Source: a virus
Virus record (IMG/VR): IMGVR_UViG_3300033144_004508
Coordinates: 1 to 24,224 of that record
Length of the DNA stretch: 24,224 nt
Direction: 5' to 3' (one strand)
The notes beneath the pieces were generated by a model, which saw nothing but the letters and a program-made list of their open reading frames with translations, had not been told where the DNA came from and searched no databases. This document shows positions 1-6,059 of this stretch, in pieces (positions within the stretch are counted from its first letter, which is position 1; every line of letters begins with the position of its first letter). A program made the position numbers and the translations under genes.

Positions 1-1
1 A

Positions 2-118
2 AATGTAATTGATGATGATAAAATAAATATTAATATTGTTAATGAAGAAAGACCCTGTTTGATTGAGGGTGAAAATGATAAAAGTTTTTTAAGTGTAGTT
101 ATGCCGATGAGAATCTAA
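2..118 (+). CDS. dnaN: DNA polymerase sliding clamp (beta clamp), C-terminal end
   Basis: Only the last 38 codons are inside the window; the 5' part lies to the left. The reading frame ends with PCLIEGENDKSFLSVVMPMR followed by Ile and stop. This closely matches the C-terminus of bacterial DnaN clamps, where a short strand ends in VMPMRL and the tail contacts the partner-binding cleft. A clamp encircles DNA and tethers the replicative polymerase, so a phage-encoded copy points to a replication module just upstream. The assignment rests on the C-terminal signature only. The gene converges with the leftward operon that follows. Confidence 0.75.
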   Translation, partial: NVIDDDKININIVNEERPCLIEGENDKSFLSVVMPMRI

Positions 119-128
119 TATGTGTTTT

Positions 129-180
129 TGCCTGTATCGTGTTATATTGATGTCATTATATTGAAAGTACGATACAGGCA
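129..180. repeat. 12-bp inverted repeat between convergent genes
   Basis: TGCCTGTATCGT at 129-140 is perfectly repeated in inverse at 169-180, with a 28-nt AT-rich spacer that itself holds two TTATATTGA copies (142-150 and 156-164). It lies between the clamp stop codon and the end of the leftward operon. A role as a bidirectional transcription end is plausible, but no long U tract follows either arm. A protein-binding site is the alternative. Confidence 0.55.
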
Positions 181-189
181 TTATTGTGT

Positions 190-423
190 CTATCTATAGT
201 ATTTTGCGCATTCAGGACACGCCCATAATTCATTGTTATACACCAAATTTCCTCCATAATTAGTTTCACAAATAAGCGGATCGTCTGTAAGAAACCATCC
301 GTCATCCCATGCATCAATCTGTGAGTTGTAAATTACTATATGATCACAACTCGCATTGCATTTAACATTAGCGCATGTATAGTGGTAATTAATATCATTG
401 TTTTTAATAATCATATGATCCAT
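190..423 (-). CDS. Small cysteine-rich protein, probably zinc-binding
   Basis: 77 residues, last gene of the leftward operon. There are Cys residues near positions 17, 22 and 26 (CANVKCNASC) and a C-terminal CPEC pair at about 70-73, so the protein could hold a metal in a split four-cysteine site. No known family is recognised. The start at 423 has GAGGG about ten bases upstream; an ATG three codons later (414) is also possible. It follows the 437-712 gene by 13 bases and ends just before the inverted repeat at 129-180. Confidence 0.6.
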   Translation of the reverse strand: MDHMIIKNNDINYHYTCANVKCNASCDHIVIYNSQIDAWDDGWFLTDDPLICETNYGGNLVYNNELWACPECAKYYR

Positions 424-436
424 GATTTTTATTCCC

Positions 437-712
437 TCATTTTATGTTATGGTTATTTTTTATATATTCGATCCTTGCGATGTCTTCTATAATAACGTCA
501 TTTCTACCACGTTCATATTCGAGAGTCAATAATTTGTTCATGGAATCAGATATATTATTTTCTTTTTTTTCGATATTTTTAAACCATTCTTTTTCAGTAA
601 TTTTAACACGACTAACTATATATCCTTGCTTCTTATAGATTTCCATAAAACTTTCAGTTCCATAGTTAATTAATTTGAGCTGATTATCTATTATCTTGTA
701 TAATTTTACCAT
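437..712 (-). CDS. Hypothetical protein, MVKLYKI family (paralogue of 2274-2381)
   Basis: 91 residues, no recognised domain. The first 36 residues (MVKLYKIIDNQLK... to GYIVSRV) match the whole of the 35-residue protein at 2274-2381: both have the pattern M-x-KLYKI, an NYG/DYG turn, and Y-x-x-QGY-V/I-V. The rest is a charged, probably helical tail. GAGAGG lies seven bases before the ATG at 712. It sits four bases downstream of the 717-1010 gene, so they are likely translated from one message. Function unknown. Confidence 0.65.
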   Translation of the reverse strand: MVKLYKIIDNQLKLINYGTESFMEIYKKQGYIVSRVKITEKEWFKNIEKKENNISDSMNKLLTLEYERGRNDVIIEDIARIEYIKNNHNIK

Positions 713-716
713 ATTG

Positions 717-1010
717 TTACCTCTCTTTTAGGTTTGCTATTATTCTTGCATATTTCGATCTGTCTTGTTCATTATTGCTTTTCAAGTAAAGCACATAGTA
801 AGAATCACCATTACAACGGTCAGTTACTTCCCAGTCAAGAAGACATTCTGAACAAGAATCTACATATTCGCACAAAAAACAACAGTTCTTGATTTCATCA
901 TCAAAATATATCCAATCAGGCCATTCCCCCTTTTTTTTATCCGGATTATCAGCAATCCAATTCCATAGTTTTCGATGTAGTATTATTGTACGTTTTTTAG
1001 TGAGTTTCAT
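717..1010 (-). CDS. Cysteine-rich hypothetical protein with LWxWIA and CxxC motifs
   Basis: 97 residues. The N-terminal part has RKLWNWIADNP, followed by a cysteine cluster CCFLCEYVDSCSECLLDW and a further Cys near residue 66. The arrangement resembles 6620-6940 (a basic start, an HW pair, then CELCKLYNYKCYMCPL), so the two may be distant members of one phage family of small metal-binding proteins. AAAGGAT lies upstream of the ATG at 1010. Its role is unknown; the C-terminus (RSKYARIIANLKER) looks helical. Confidence 0.65.
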   Translation of the reverse strand: MKLTKKRTIILHRKLWNWIADNPDKKKGEWPDWIYFDDEIKNCCFLCEYVDSCSECLLDWEVTDRCNGDSYYVLYLKSNNEQDRSKYARIIANLKER

Positions 1011-1081
1011 ATTTTAGTATCCTTTAGTTTTATTTATATAAAATCGAATAGTTTTGCATCATTCGTGCTGTGAGTACCTAC

Positions 1082-1192
1082 TCATGCATGGCCTACCTGC
1101 TCCACACGACTCACCCTATTCTCAGTGACATTAACCAATGGTTTGAAATCTTGTTTCTCACCCGTAATCACTGTGCATTTATACGCATTCAT
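1082..1192 (-). CDS. Possible 36-residue peptide
   Basis: An ATG at 1192 directly after the stop codon of 1193-1399 opens a 36-codon frame (MNAYKCTVITGEKQDFKPLV...). The adjacent stop and start would allow translational coupling. There is no independent SD, and the rest of 1011-1192 holds no other gene. Sequence texture is plausible for a protein but no homology is recognised. Weak call. Confidence 0.3.
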   Translation of the reverse strand: MNAYKCTVITGEKQDFKPLVNVTENRVSRVEQVGHA

Positions 1193-1399
1193 TTATCTCA
1201 GATGGAAATCCAAATTGGTTGAAAATGGTAGCGCTGATAGTGCCTCATTTAGCGAGCTTGGATAAGCCAGGGCTATTTCAGCAAGCATAAATCCGTCTTT
1301 AGGCTTAACGTGTGTCTTGCAATTTTGCTCTGGATTAACCATACCATTACAACCTTTTCTTGCACATCTATTACAATTTGCTCTAAGTATTCTTTCCAT
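1193..1399 (-). CDS. Small cysteine-rich hypothetical protein
   Basis: 68 residues when started at the ATG at 1399, which has a perfect GGAGG 12 bases upstream; a longer open frame upstream lacks such a site. The N-terminus carries CNRCARKGCNG and another Cys near residue 26, so a metal-binding knuckle is likely. The C-terminal half (FMLAEIALAYPSSLNEALSA) looks helical. No family is recognised. Confidence 0.6.
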   Translation of the reverse strand: MERILRANCNRCARKGCNGMVNPEQNCKTHVKPKDGFMLAEIALAYPSSLNEALSALPFSTNLDFHLR

Positions 1400-1424
1400 T
1401 TTTTCACTACCTCCATTTTTAATA

Positions 1425-1604
1425 TTAAATATCAAGTTCGTTAATCGGTCGTTTGTCAAATGAGCCTGCCGGTATCTCAATGCCACGCACAACAGCGATA
1501 TCATCCTTGAAATATTCGACATCATAAATCATGCCAGCCAAGAAAGAAATTACTATATTGTCATTAGTGCTGATACCATAGTTCTTAATACATTTACGTT
1601 TCAT
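1425..1604 (-). CDS. Hypothetical 59-residue protein
   Basis: The frame opens at an ATG at 1604 preceded by AGAGGTGAGATA, a good SD at normal spacing. It encodes MKRKCIKNYGISTNDNIVI, then a beta-rich region with DVEYFKDDIAVVRGIEIPAG, and ends at 1425. Its size, site and spacing fit the surrounding operon. Function unknown. Confidence 0.6.
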   Translation of the reverse strand: MKRKCIKNYGISTNDNIVISFLAGMIYDVEYFKDDIAVVRGIEIPAGSFDKRPINELDI

Positions 1605-1621
1605 TATCTCACCTCTTTAAT

Positions 1622-1822
1622 TTATACTGTAATTCTAACACCATAATGCGGTATGTAATAATTAAAATCATCATTATTTTTTATATACCAATCTCTAATA
1701 CCAAGCGATTCAATTCTGTAAATATTCATATATCTAATCATCTGTGTTCCAAATTTATCAGTTATACTATCGTGATCTTCAATTTCAGTCCATACGTTAT
1801 TAATATTTATCTCAATTTTCAT
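1622..1822 (-). CDS. Hypothetical protein
   Basis: 66 residues, with AGGTGATTG directly before the ATG at 1822, which abuts the stop of the upstream gene at 1823. The composition is rich in Ile, Tyr and Asn, with many alternating hydrophobic residues suggesting beta structure (WYIKNNDDFNYYIPHYGVRI). No motif is recognised. Confidence 0.6.
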   Translation of the reverse strand: MKIEININNVWTEIEDHDSITDKFGTQMIRYMNIYRIESLGIRDWYIKNNDDFNYYIPHYGVRITV

Positions 1823-2092
1823 TCAATCACCTACATTTATAACAATTGCAATGTAGTTAATAAAATCAGCTCTCGACATGGCTGGATTATGATGATCAGA
1901 TATTAAGTCGTACATATCATTAATTTCATCTATTGAAATATTTTCAGCTACATCTTTGATAATTGCTTCGTTTTTTTTTATCTCTTTTTTCATCATTTCA
2001 TTGTCTATAAGATAATATAATTTGTCAAGATACTTTTCATGGGTATTTTTTCTCTTGAATAGTGAAAGCTCATTATTCATATTTTCAACCAT
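1823..2092 (-). CDS. Hypothetical helical protein
   Basis: 89 residues, highly charged and probably mostly helical (KKEIKKNEAIIKDVAENISI, then DEINDMYDLISDHH). AAAAGGAGAATAGAA gives a strong SD for the ATG at 2092. Three bases separate it from the upstream gene ending at 2095. No known domain is recognised. Confidence 0.6.
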   Translation of the reverse strand: MVENMNNELSLFKRKNTHEKYLDKLYYLIDNEMMKKEIKKNEAIIKDVAENISIDEINDMYDLISDHHNPAMSRADFINYIAIVINVGD

Positions 2093-2094
2093 TT

Positions 2095-2229
2095 CTATTC
2101 TCCTTTTATTATTGCATTTTCTTTTTCAGTTAGCTCAATGCCGTACTTTTTCTTAATAGCAATAGCTTCCCTTATATTTGCAATTGCACGAAAAATCCTT
2201 GCATTATGTAGTTTTCTTTCTTTATCCAT
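2095..2229 (-). CDS. Hypothetical basic 44-residue protein
   Basis: The frame from the ATG at 2229 (AAAGGAAAAACATC upstream) encodes MDKERKLHNARIFRAIANIR, then EAIAIKKKYGIELTEKE..., ending at 2095. It is basic and predicted helical from its periodicity. Its stop overlaps the SD of the next gene, the usual arrangement in this operon. Function unknown. Confidence 0.55.
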   Translation of the reverse strand: MDKERKLHNARIFRAIANIREAIAIKKKYGIELTEKENAIIKGE

Positions 2230-2273
2230 GATGTTTTTCCTTTTTTATAGATTTATTAATCCATCTAATATAA

Positions 2274-2381
2274 TTAATACACAACAACATAACCTTGCTC
2301 TGTGTATTTATCAGCCATTGCAGGAACGCCATAGTCAACAAACTTCCATTCGCCATTTACTATTTTATATAATTTTATCAT
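2274..2381 (-). CDS. Short MIKLYKI-family protein (paralogue of 437-712)
   Basis: 35 residues from the ATG at 2381, which follows AGAGGAGACGGAG. The open frame extends further upstream, but the SD and the match to 437-712 fix this start. MIKLYKIVNGEWKFVDYG aligns with MVKLYKIIDNQLKLINYG, and both continue to a QGYVV/QGYIV strand. The copy here stops where the other adds a 55-residue charged tail. It may be a minimal independent domain or a truncated duplicate. Confidence 0.55.
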   Translation of the reverse strand: MIKLYKIVNGEWKFVDYGVPAMADKYTEQGYVVVY

Positions 2382-2451
2382 CTCCGTCTCCTCTTTTGTG
2401 TTAGTTGTTGTTTTTTTAATATAAACGCTTTTTATTACAATGCCAATCGTT

Positions 2452-2694
2452 TTATTTAACACAATTAGATTTTTTATTAAATTCATCGTAAACTTTTTTC
2501 GTGAAAATTTCAATAGTTCCTTTATGATCGCACATTTTATCCATCTCTATACGATAGAGAACTTTACCATGAAACGTTTTATATGCTTCCATTGATTCCT
2601 TCAAAGCATCCATCCAATCCGATCCATATTTAATCATTATTTCAATTGCGTATTGTATCATAGCATTTTCGCTAATAGATTTTTCACATTCCAT
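2452..2694 (-). CDS. Hypothetical protein
   Basis: 80 residues with TAGGAGG seven bases before the ATG at 2694. It is mostly helical by eye (ISENAMIQYAIEIMIKYGS, then WMDALKESMEAYKTF) with a CDHKG turn around residues 55-59. No domain is recognised. Confidence 0.6.
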   Translation of the reverse strand: MECEKSISENAMIQYAIEIMIKYGSDWMDALKESMEAYKTFHGKVLYRIEMDKMCDHKGTIEIFTKKVYDEFNKKSNCVK

Positions 2695-2695
2695 A

Positions 2696-2785
2696 TTAGC
2701 CTCCTATATAATAAGGTGTTTCGATTTTTAAAATCTCATCAGTAATGGTCACATAACCATTATACACTTTATATTCATTCGCACA
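2696..2785 (-). pseudogene. Probable gene remnant
   Basis: One frame of this interval encodes NEYKVYNGYVTITDEILKI and a few more residues to a stop that overlaps the start of the next gene by the usual few bases. The frame is blocked upstream by a TAA and has no ATG with an SD; the only internal start is a GTG. The texture and downstream spacing look like a real gene that lost its 5' end through a frameshift. Low confidence. Confidence 0.3.
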
Positions 2786-2882
2786 TTAGCTTGCATTGTA
2801 TTTACAATGTATAGGCATCCTATGTGTCAGTCCTGTTCTCATCGCTGTCAGTTTCCCTGCGAGACTGAATCCTAACTATTTG

Positions 2883-2960
2883 TCAGGCTGTTTTTTTGGG
2901 CTTGTGAGATGTTTTATTTTTGGGTTTACTCGCTGTGACCGTTTCCCGTGTCACTCTCAT
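2883..2960 (-). CDS. Possible 25-residue basic peptide, first frame of the sigma-54 operon
   Basis: An ATG at 2960 lies about 14 bases after the start expected for the promoter at 2984-3000. The frame reads MRVTRETVTASKPKNKTSHK and ends in a lysine-rich tail. The SD is weak (AAGACGGC). It could be a leader peptide, a small nucleic acid-binding protein or chance. The rest of 2786-2882 shows no convincing gene. Confidence 0.3.
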   Translation of the reverse strand: MRVTRETVTASKPKNKTSHKPKKTA

Positions 2961-2983
2961 TTTGCCGTCTTGTTTATATAGTA

Positions 2984-3000
2984 CTGCAAACCATGTGCCA
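2984..3000 (-). promoter_or_regulatory. Sigma-54-type promoter of the leftward operon
   Basis: On the minus strand: TGGCACATGGTTTGCAG, with GG (2999-2998) and GC (2987-2986) separated by exactly ten bases, as in the RpoN -24/-12 consensus TGGCAC-N5-TTGC. It continues with TACTATATAAAC, an extension shared by the other four promoters of this type in the window. It would read the small genes from 2960 down to 190. Confidence 0.7.
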
Positions 3001-3167
3001 CATGCCATGAAAATGAGAAATAATTTATAAGTTATTATAATCATTAGAAATAAAACATTTATCAATATAATCATTAAAAGATATAATTATCTATGTGCAA
3101 AAAAAAATGTATTATATTTGTACAGTTTTATGACATCGTTATAAGTTGTTAAAATTATTACATTTAA

Positions 3168-3212
3168 AGTGTATTGTTTTAATGCATTAAATCGAGTGTA
3201 CAACAATACACT
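3168..3212. repeat. 11-bp inverted repeat in the divergent control region
   Basis: AGTGTATTGTT at 3168-3178 is perfectly inverted at 3202-3212, with a 23-nt spacer. It lies between the leftward sigma-54-type promoter and the rightward promoter at 3298. It may be a two-site operator or form a cruciform or hairpin. No T tract follows. Confidence 0.45.
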
Positions 3213-3224
3213 ATTCGTATTAGC

Positions 3225-3254
3225 TAAAAAGTGACAATTTTTGTCATATTGACA
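3225..3254. promoter_or_regulatory. Putative activator-binding element, copy 1
   Basis: This 30-bp segment is identical to 8243-8272. It contains the palindrome TGACAATTTTTGTCA overlapping a second one, TGTCATATTGACA. It lies about 225 bases upstream of the sigma-54-type promoter at 2984-3000, a normal distance for an enhancer-binding activator site. It also lies about 45 bases upstream of the rightward -35 at 3298. Confidence 0.55.
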
Positions 3255-3297
3255 TTTTTTTTTGCAAAATGTTTATTGTAAAAAATTAATTTATTGC

Positions 3298-3326
3298 TTG
3301 ACACCTATCAATATGTTTGATATGTA
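3298..3326 (+). promoter_or_regulatory. Sigma-70-like promoter with overlapping inverted repeat
   Basis: TTGACA (3298-3303), a 17-base spacer and TATGTA (3321-3326) precede the rightward operon. TATCAA at 3306-3311 and TTGATA at 3317-3322 form an inverted repeat with a 5-nt centre inside the spacer and -10, a typical place for a repressor. The -35 is perfect and the -10 poor; the same -10 (ATATGTAT) recurs at 5835. Confidence 0.45.
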
Positions 3327-3379
3327 TTTTTTAAAAATAAAAAAAGATATTGAAATGAAATTAATTATGGAGGGTTAAC

Positions 3380-3424
3380 ATGGAACAAGAAAAAATGTTA
3401 CACGATTTAAAACCCGGAGACTAA
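3380..3424 (+). pseudogene. 14-codon frame, remnant of a MEKKLQDLRVGD-type gene or leader peptide
   Basis: ATG at 3380 with GGAGGG seven bases upstream opens MEQEKMLHDLKPGD and a stop. This matches the start of the 88-residue protein at 12096 (MEKKLQDLRVGDYV). The SD is the best in the area, and the stop is one base before the next ATG (3426). It is either a gene truncated after its first 14 codons or a retained leader that couples translation to the next gene. Confidence 0.45.
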
Positions 3425-3425
3425 T

Positions 3426-3686
3426 ATGAGTAGTGGATATTTCGATTATAGGCAACATCGAATGGATGACATAATAGAAGCAATTGAAGATGTTGTTGAG
3501 AATAATGATGCTGTATATTCTTACAATCAATCATTTATCAATGAATTAATAAATGCGATAAGAGCGCTTAAAATAGCATACATCTACACACATAGAATAG
3601 ATTATTTATTGTCAGGCGATGATAGCCAAGAAACATTCTTAGAAAGACTTAGAGACAATCTAAATGAAATAGAAACGGAGGATTAA
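3426..3686 (+). CDS. Hypothetical acidic protein
   Basis: 86 residues, acidic and probably helical (DDIIEAIEDVVENNDAVYSY, then a second helix ending in DNLNEIETED). The SD (CCGGAGA) lies inside the preceding 14-codon frame, and the stop codon touches the ATG of the next gene (GAGGATTAAATG), so the three are probably co-translated. No family is recognised. Confidence 0.65.
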   Translation: MSSGYFDYRQHRMDDIIEAIEDVVENNDAVYSYNQSFINELINAIRALKIAYIYTHRIDYLLSGDDSQETFLERLRDNLNEIETED

Positions 3687-3941
3687 ATGATAGATTATCA
3701 AGAATTCACAAGTAAGAATACACCCAAGATTGAAAGGGATAAGTTGGGCATAGGTAGCATTTTTTCGAATACAGCAACATGCCTTCTTTGTGGATGCACG
3801 ATAAGATCAAGAAACAGGCACGATTTTAGAACTTGTTCATGCGGAAAATTATCAGTTGATGGTGGAAGCTGGTACATCAAGAGATCGTTTGAAACAATTA
3901 ACTCTTTTCGGAATAATGTTGTATTATATGATGACGTATGA
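3687..3941 (+). CDS. Small zinc-ribbon phage protein
   Basis: 84 residues. The centre carries CLLCGCTIRSRNRHDFRTCS, then CGKLSVDGGSWYIKR. This spaced CxxC...HDF...CxCG...VDGG pattern is common in small phage proteins; I believe it corresponds to the DUF7695 family but could not check. The four cysteines (near residues 32, 35, 50 and 52) most likely bind zinc. GGAGG lies directly upstream of the ATG. Molecular role unknown. Confidence 0.7.
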   Translation: MIDYQEFTSKNTPKIERDKLGIGSIFSNTATCLLCGCTIRSRNRHDFRTCSCGKLSVDGGSWYIKRSFETINSFRNNVVLYDDV

Positions 3942-3966
3942 TTTATTTTAAATGGAGGTTGTAAAA

Positions 3967-4158
3967 ATGCATTTCATAGAATTAACACGTACTGACAAAA
4001 AAAATATTATTGTAAATATCGAAAAAATAGTAGAGATTGTTGATTTAAAGAAATTTAGGAGGATTCTGTTTGCAATTCAAATAGATAATGATTACGGCTA
4101 TGAAGATGTTGTCGAAACTACAGAGGAAATAATGGTGAAAGGTTATAAGGCGCTATAG
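3967..4158 (+). CDS. Hypothetical beta-rich protein, FlbD-like in pattern
   Basis: 63 residues from the ATG at 3967. An ATG 15 bases earlier is in frame, but the SD GGAGG (3954-3958) overlaps that codon, so the later start is preferred. The pattern of an initial strand (MHFIELTRTDKKNIIVNIEK), a loop, another strand, and a C-terminal VETTEEIMV resembles small FlbD-type proteins that are frequent in phages and Gram-positive genomes. That resemblance is by eye only. Confidence 0.6.
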   Translation: MHFIELTRTDKKNIIVNIEKIVEIVDLKKFRRILFAIQIDNDYGYEDVVETTEEIMVKGYKAL

Positions 4159-4173
4159 GGGAGATATAACAAT

Positions 4174-4398
4174 ATGATTACATTATGGTTATTATACGCA
4201 ACAATAGTATTTTATTCTATAGTTGATGCAGTACAAACCAAAATGCTATTAGATATGGGTGCAACTGAATTAAATCCTATACTAAACTGGTTTATTGGTG
4301 AGATGAGTACGGTATATGCAATATTTTTCGTTAAGGCATTCTGGCTTATACTGTTATTTGTATTATTGAAAATTAAATCAAAAAAGGAGGCAATGTGA
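4174..4398 (+). CDS. Small membrane protein, DUF5658-like
   Basis: 74 residues with two hydrophobic segments (about 2-20 and 46-66). The first contains SIVDAVQT and is followed by GATELNPILNWFI. The D-x-x-x-T ... GA-x-E-x-NP signature matches DUF5658, a family of short two-helix membrane proteins of unknown function. The protein ends KIKSKKEAM, a positive cytoplasmic tail. GGGGAGAT precedes the ATG, and the stop overlaps the GTG of the next gene by four bases. Confidence 0.7.
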   Translation: MITLWLLYATIVFYSIVDAVQTKMLLDMGATELNPILNWFIGEMSTVYAIFFVKAFWLILLFVLLKIKSKKEAM

Positions 4399-4658
4399 AT
4401 ATTGATGAAGTATATACAAGGCTAAAAGTAGTTGAAAATAATATGAAAGAAATTGCACAAATATTTAAAGATGACGGTATTGAGATGGATTCCATATTGT
4501 GTGAGTTCTGGACAAAATACAATGAAGGGATTGATGTCAAGATTTGGAATGAGTCATGCTATATTCTAAAGGGCGCCGAGAACGATGCTTTCCCGATAAA
4601 GATAGTAGATATCACCACTGCTTTGTTTCGCAGAAAAATTTTATTTCGTAAGTTTTAA
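4395..4658 (+). CDS. Hypothetical protein ending in LFRKF
   Basis: 87 residues, starting with GTG at 4395 in the overlap ATGTGA and served by AAAGGAGG at 4384-4390. Helical N-terminal half (RLKVVENNMKEIAQIFKDDG). The last nine residues, RRKILFRKF, resemble the end of the otherwise different protein at 8295-8489 (YKKEVLFRKF), and the DNA there is also alike (TTTTATTTCG...TTTTAA). No known domain. Confidence 0.6.
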   Translation: MNIDEVYTRLKVVENNMKEIAQIFKDDGIEMDSILCEFWTKYNEGIDVKIWNESCYILKGAENDAFPIKIVDITTALFRRKILFRKF

Positions 4659-4669
4659 AGGTGGTGCAT

Positions 4670-4969
4670 ATGAAAAAAATACTCTATCTACACTTAAAAA
4701 CAAAATATTTTGAACAAATTAGATGCGGTGAAAAGACTGAAGAATACAGGCTACATGGTAACTATTGGTGTAGTCGTTTAGATTTTACAACATACGATGA
4801 AATACATGTATTAAAGGGGTATCCTAAAAAAGGCGATTCGTCGAGAAGATTGATCTTCCCTTGGAATGGATATCAAATAAAGAAAATCAACCATCCTGAA
4901 TTTGGTAACGATGAAGTTTGTGTATATGCTATTAGACTATGCAATGATGATTTGATAGAATTCTATTAA
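4670..4969 (+). CDS. ASCH-domain protein
   Basis: 99 residues. The N-terminal LYLHLKTKYFEQIRCGEKTE and YRL, then YDEIHVLKGYPKKGDSSRRL, and IKKINHPEFG..VCVYAI near the C-terminus match small phage ASCH proteins. ASCH folds are PUA-like and bind RNA or modified bases; some members cleave RNA. The substrate here is unknown. The ATG at 4670 is preferred because AAAGGTGG lies just before it; the frame also has GTG codons at 4661 and 4664 within or beside that SD. Confidence 0.75.
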   Translation: MKKILYLHLKTKYFEQIRCGEKTEEYRLHGNYWCSRLDFTTYDEIHVLKGYPKKGDSSRRLIFPWNGYQIKKINHPEFGNDEVCVYAIRLCNDDLIEFY

Positions 4970-5005
4970 AATTAGATTTAAAATATGTAATAAATGGTGA
5001 TAACA

Positions 5006-5262
5006 ATGCAAATTAATAAAAGACTTGGTAAGCTTAAAATTGATTACGAATACATCTACAATAAGCCACATCTCATCACAGAAGCCCTTTATAGATTACG
5101 TGCAGTTCCGTAGAGATAGATAAAGCACATACTGTAATCTCTGATGAGTTCAATACGGTAAATATAGGGGATGTCATACCTTACTATGATTTATTTTTAA
5201 CATGTGATACAGATGGTGAAGTAAACAAAATTAGCACAAGGAAGCGTGACGAAGTTAACTAA
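5006..5262 (+). pseudogene. Small gene split by a frameshift
   Basis: ATG at 5006 (GGTGATAAC upstream) encodes MQINKRLGKLKIDYEYIYNK and continues to RLRAVP, then a TAG at 5111. In another frame the sequence continues without a break from about 5110 as VEIDKAHTVISDEFNTVNIG and on to RKRDEVN, ending at 5262. Both halves look like normal coding sequence, so one gene of about 86 codons seems to have lost its frame near 5108-5113. No family is recognised. A sequencing error would look the same. Confidence 0.5.
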
Positions 5263-5286
5263 GCTTACGAAAGGAAACCTATATAA

Positions 5287-5697
5287 ATGCGTGAAACTAA
5301 AAAACATTTAGATGCGTTTGAAGAATATGTGTTGTTAGGGAGTTACCGAAGTTATGCTAATTTGGCAATTTCTTTGTCTGTCAGCAAAGTTTCTATAGGG
5401 CGAGTCTCCCTGCGAGACATTGCTAATTCTAAGCAAATCGCCAAAGTTACTGATAGGTCAATAGTTGCCACAAAGGCAAACTATAGAAAAGATATCGAAG
5501 ACAATATGAAAATTATCAGAGCCACGATCTTATCTGCGATTGACCCTATAACTAAGAGACTAAACATAACAACCAAGACACCAGGTGACATAAACGCCTT
5601 AACCAACGCATATGAAAAACTCGCAAAGCTTGACCTACTCCTAATAGGTGAAAGCACTGGAAATGAAACGGTCACGATTAGTGTTGATGTTGAATAA
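5287..5697 (+). CDS. Putative terminase small subunit, HTH region apparently shortened
   Basis: 136 residues. The start KKHLDAFEEYVLLGSYRSYA, then NLAISLSVSKVSI, matches the N-terminal helix-turn-helix region of phage small terminases that normally continue with a WSxxFxWxxR segment before an RD motif. Here VSKVSI runs straight into GRVSLRDIANSK, as if about nine residues had been lost in frame. The C-terminal part (NALTNAYEKLAKLDLLLIGE) fits the oligomerisation region. It would recognise the packaging site and recruit the large subunit at 15204. It lies about 9.5 kb from that partner, whereas the two genes are usually adjacent. Confidence 0.55.
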   Translation: MRETKKHLDAFEEYVLLGSYRSYANLAISLSVSKVSIGRVSLRDIANSKQIAKVTDRSIVATKANYRKDIEDNMKIIRATILSAIDPITKRLNITTKTPGDINALTNAYEKLAKLDLLLIGESTGNETVTISVDVE

Positions 5698-5811
5698 AGA
5701 TTGTTGACAATTTTGAAAGTTTAACAAAACGCAACACACTAATTTATTAACACAAAGACAACTTTCTGTACGGGCGGGAGACTTCTGTGCAGGAAATAAC
5801 CAAAATAACAC

Positions 5812-5840
5812 TTGACCTTTAATAAAAAGCCTAATATGTA
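5812..5840 (+). promoter_or_regulatory. Possible sigma-70-like promoter
   Basis: TTGACC (5812-5817), a 17-base spacer and TATGTA (5835-5840) lie in the 235-base gap before the 5933 gene. The -10 sequence ATATGTAT is the same as at 3320-3327. No gene with a convincing start is seen in 5698-5932; a 22-codon frame at 5835 lacks an SD at proper spacing. Confidence 0.35.
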
Positions 5841-5932
5841 TCACACGATCAGCGGAGGGAAATCATTTCAAAGAAAAACAACAGGATATAATTCAACAAA
5901 ATAAAGAATTAAAAAAATAGCGGAGGTAAAAT

Positions 5933-6058
5933 ATGTATGAGATTATTTTTCTAGTATTGCTTAGTTTGTGTGTCAATATTTGCATGTTGGCTATGTGTTC
6001 GGATTTGGATTATGTGGTCAGATTTTTAATTTACGGTTGGAAACACAAGGTGATATGA
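5933..6058 (+). CDS. 41-residue membrane peptide
   Basis: ATG at 5933 with a strong SD (GCGGAGGTAAAAT). The product begins MYEIIFLVLLSLCVNICMLA, a single membrane-spanning helix, followed by MCSDLDYVVRF and a short basic tail. The stop is one base before the next start (TGAAATG), so it is probably coupled to 6060-6371. No family is recognised. Confidence 0.55.
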   Translation: MYEIIFLVLLSLCVNICMLAMCSDLDYVVRFLIYGWKHKVI

Positions 6059-6059
6059 A

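Noticed and set aside
5701-5720. TTGACAATTTTG as a further activator site
   Set aside because: A single TGACAATTTT half site without a partner or a GG-N10-GC promoter nearby.
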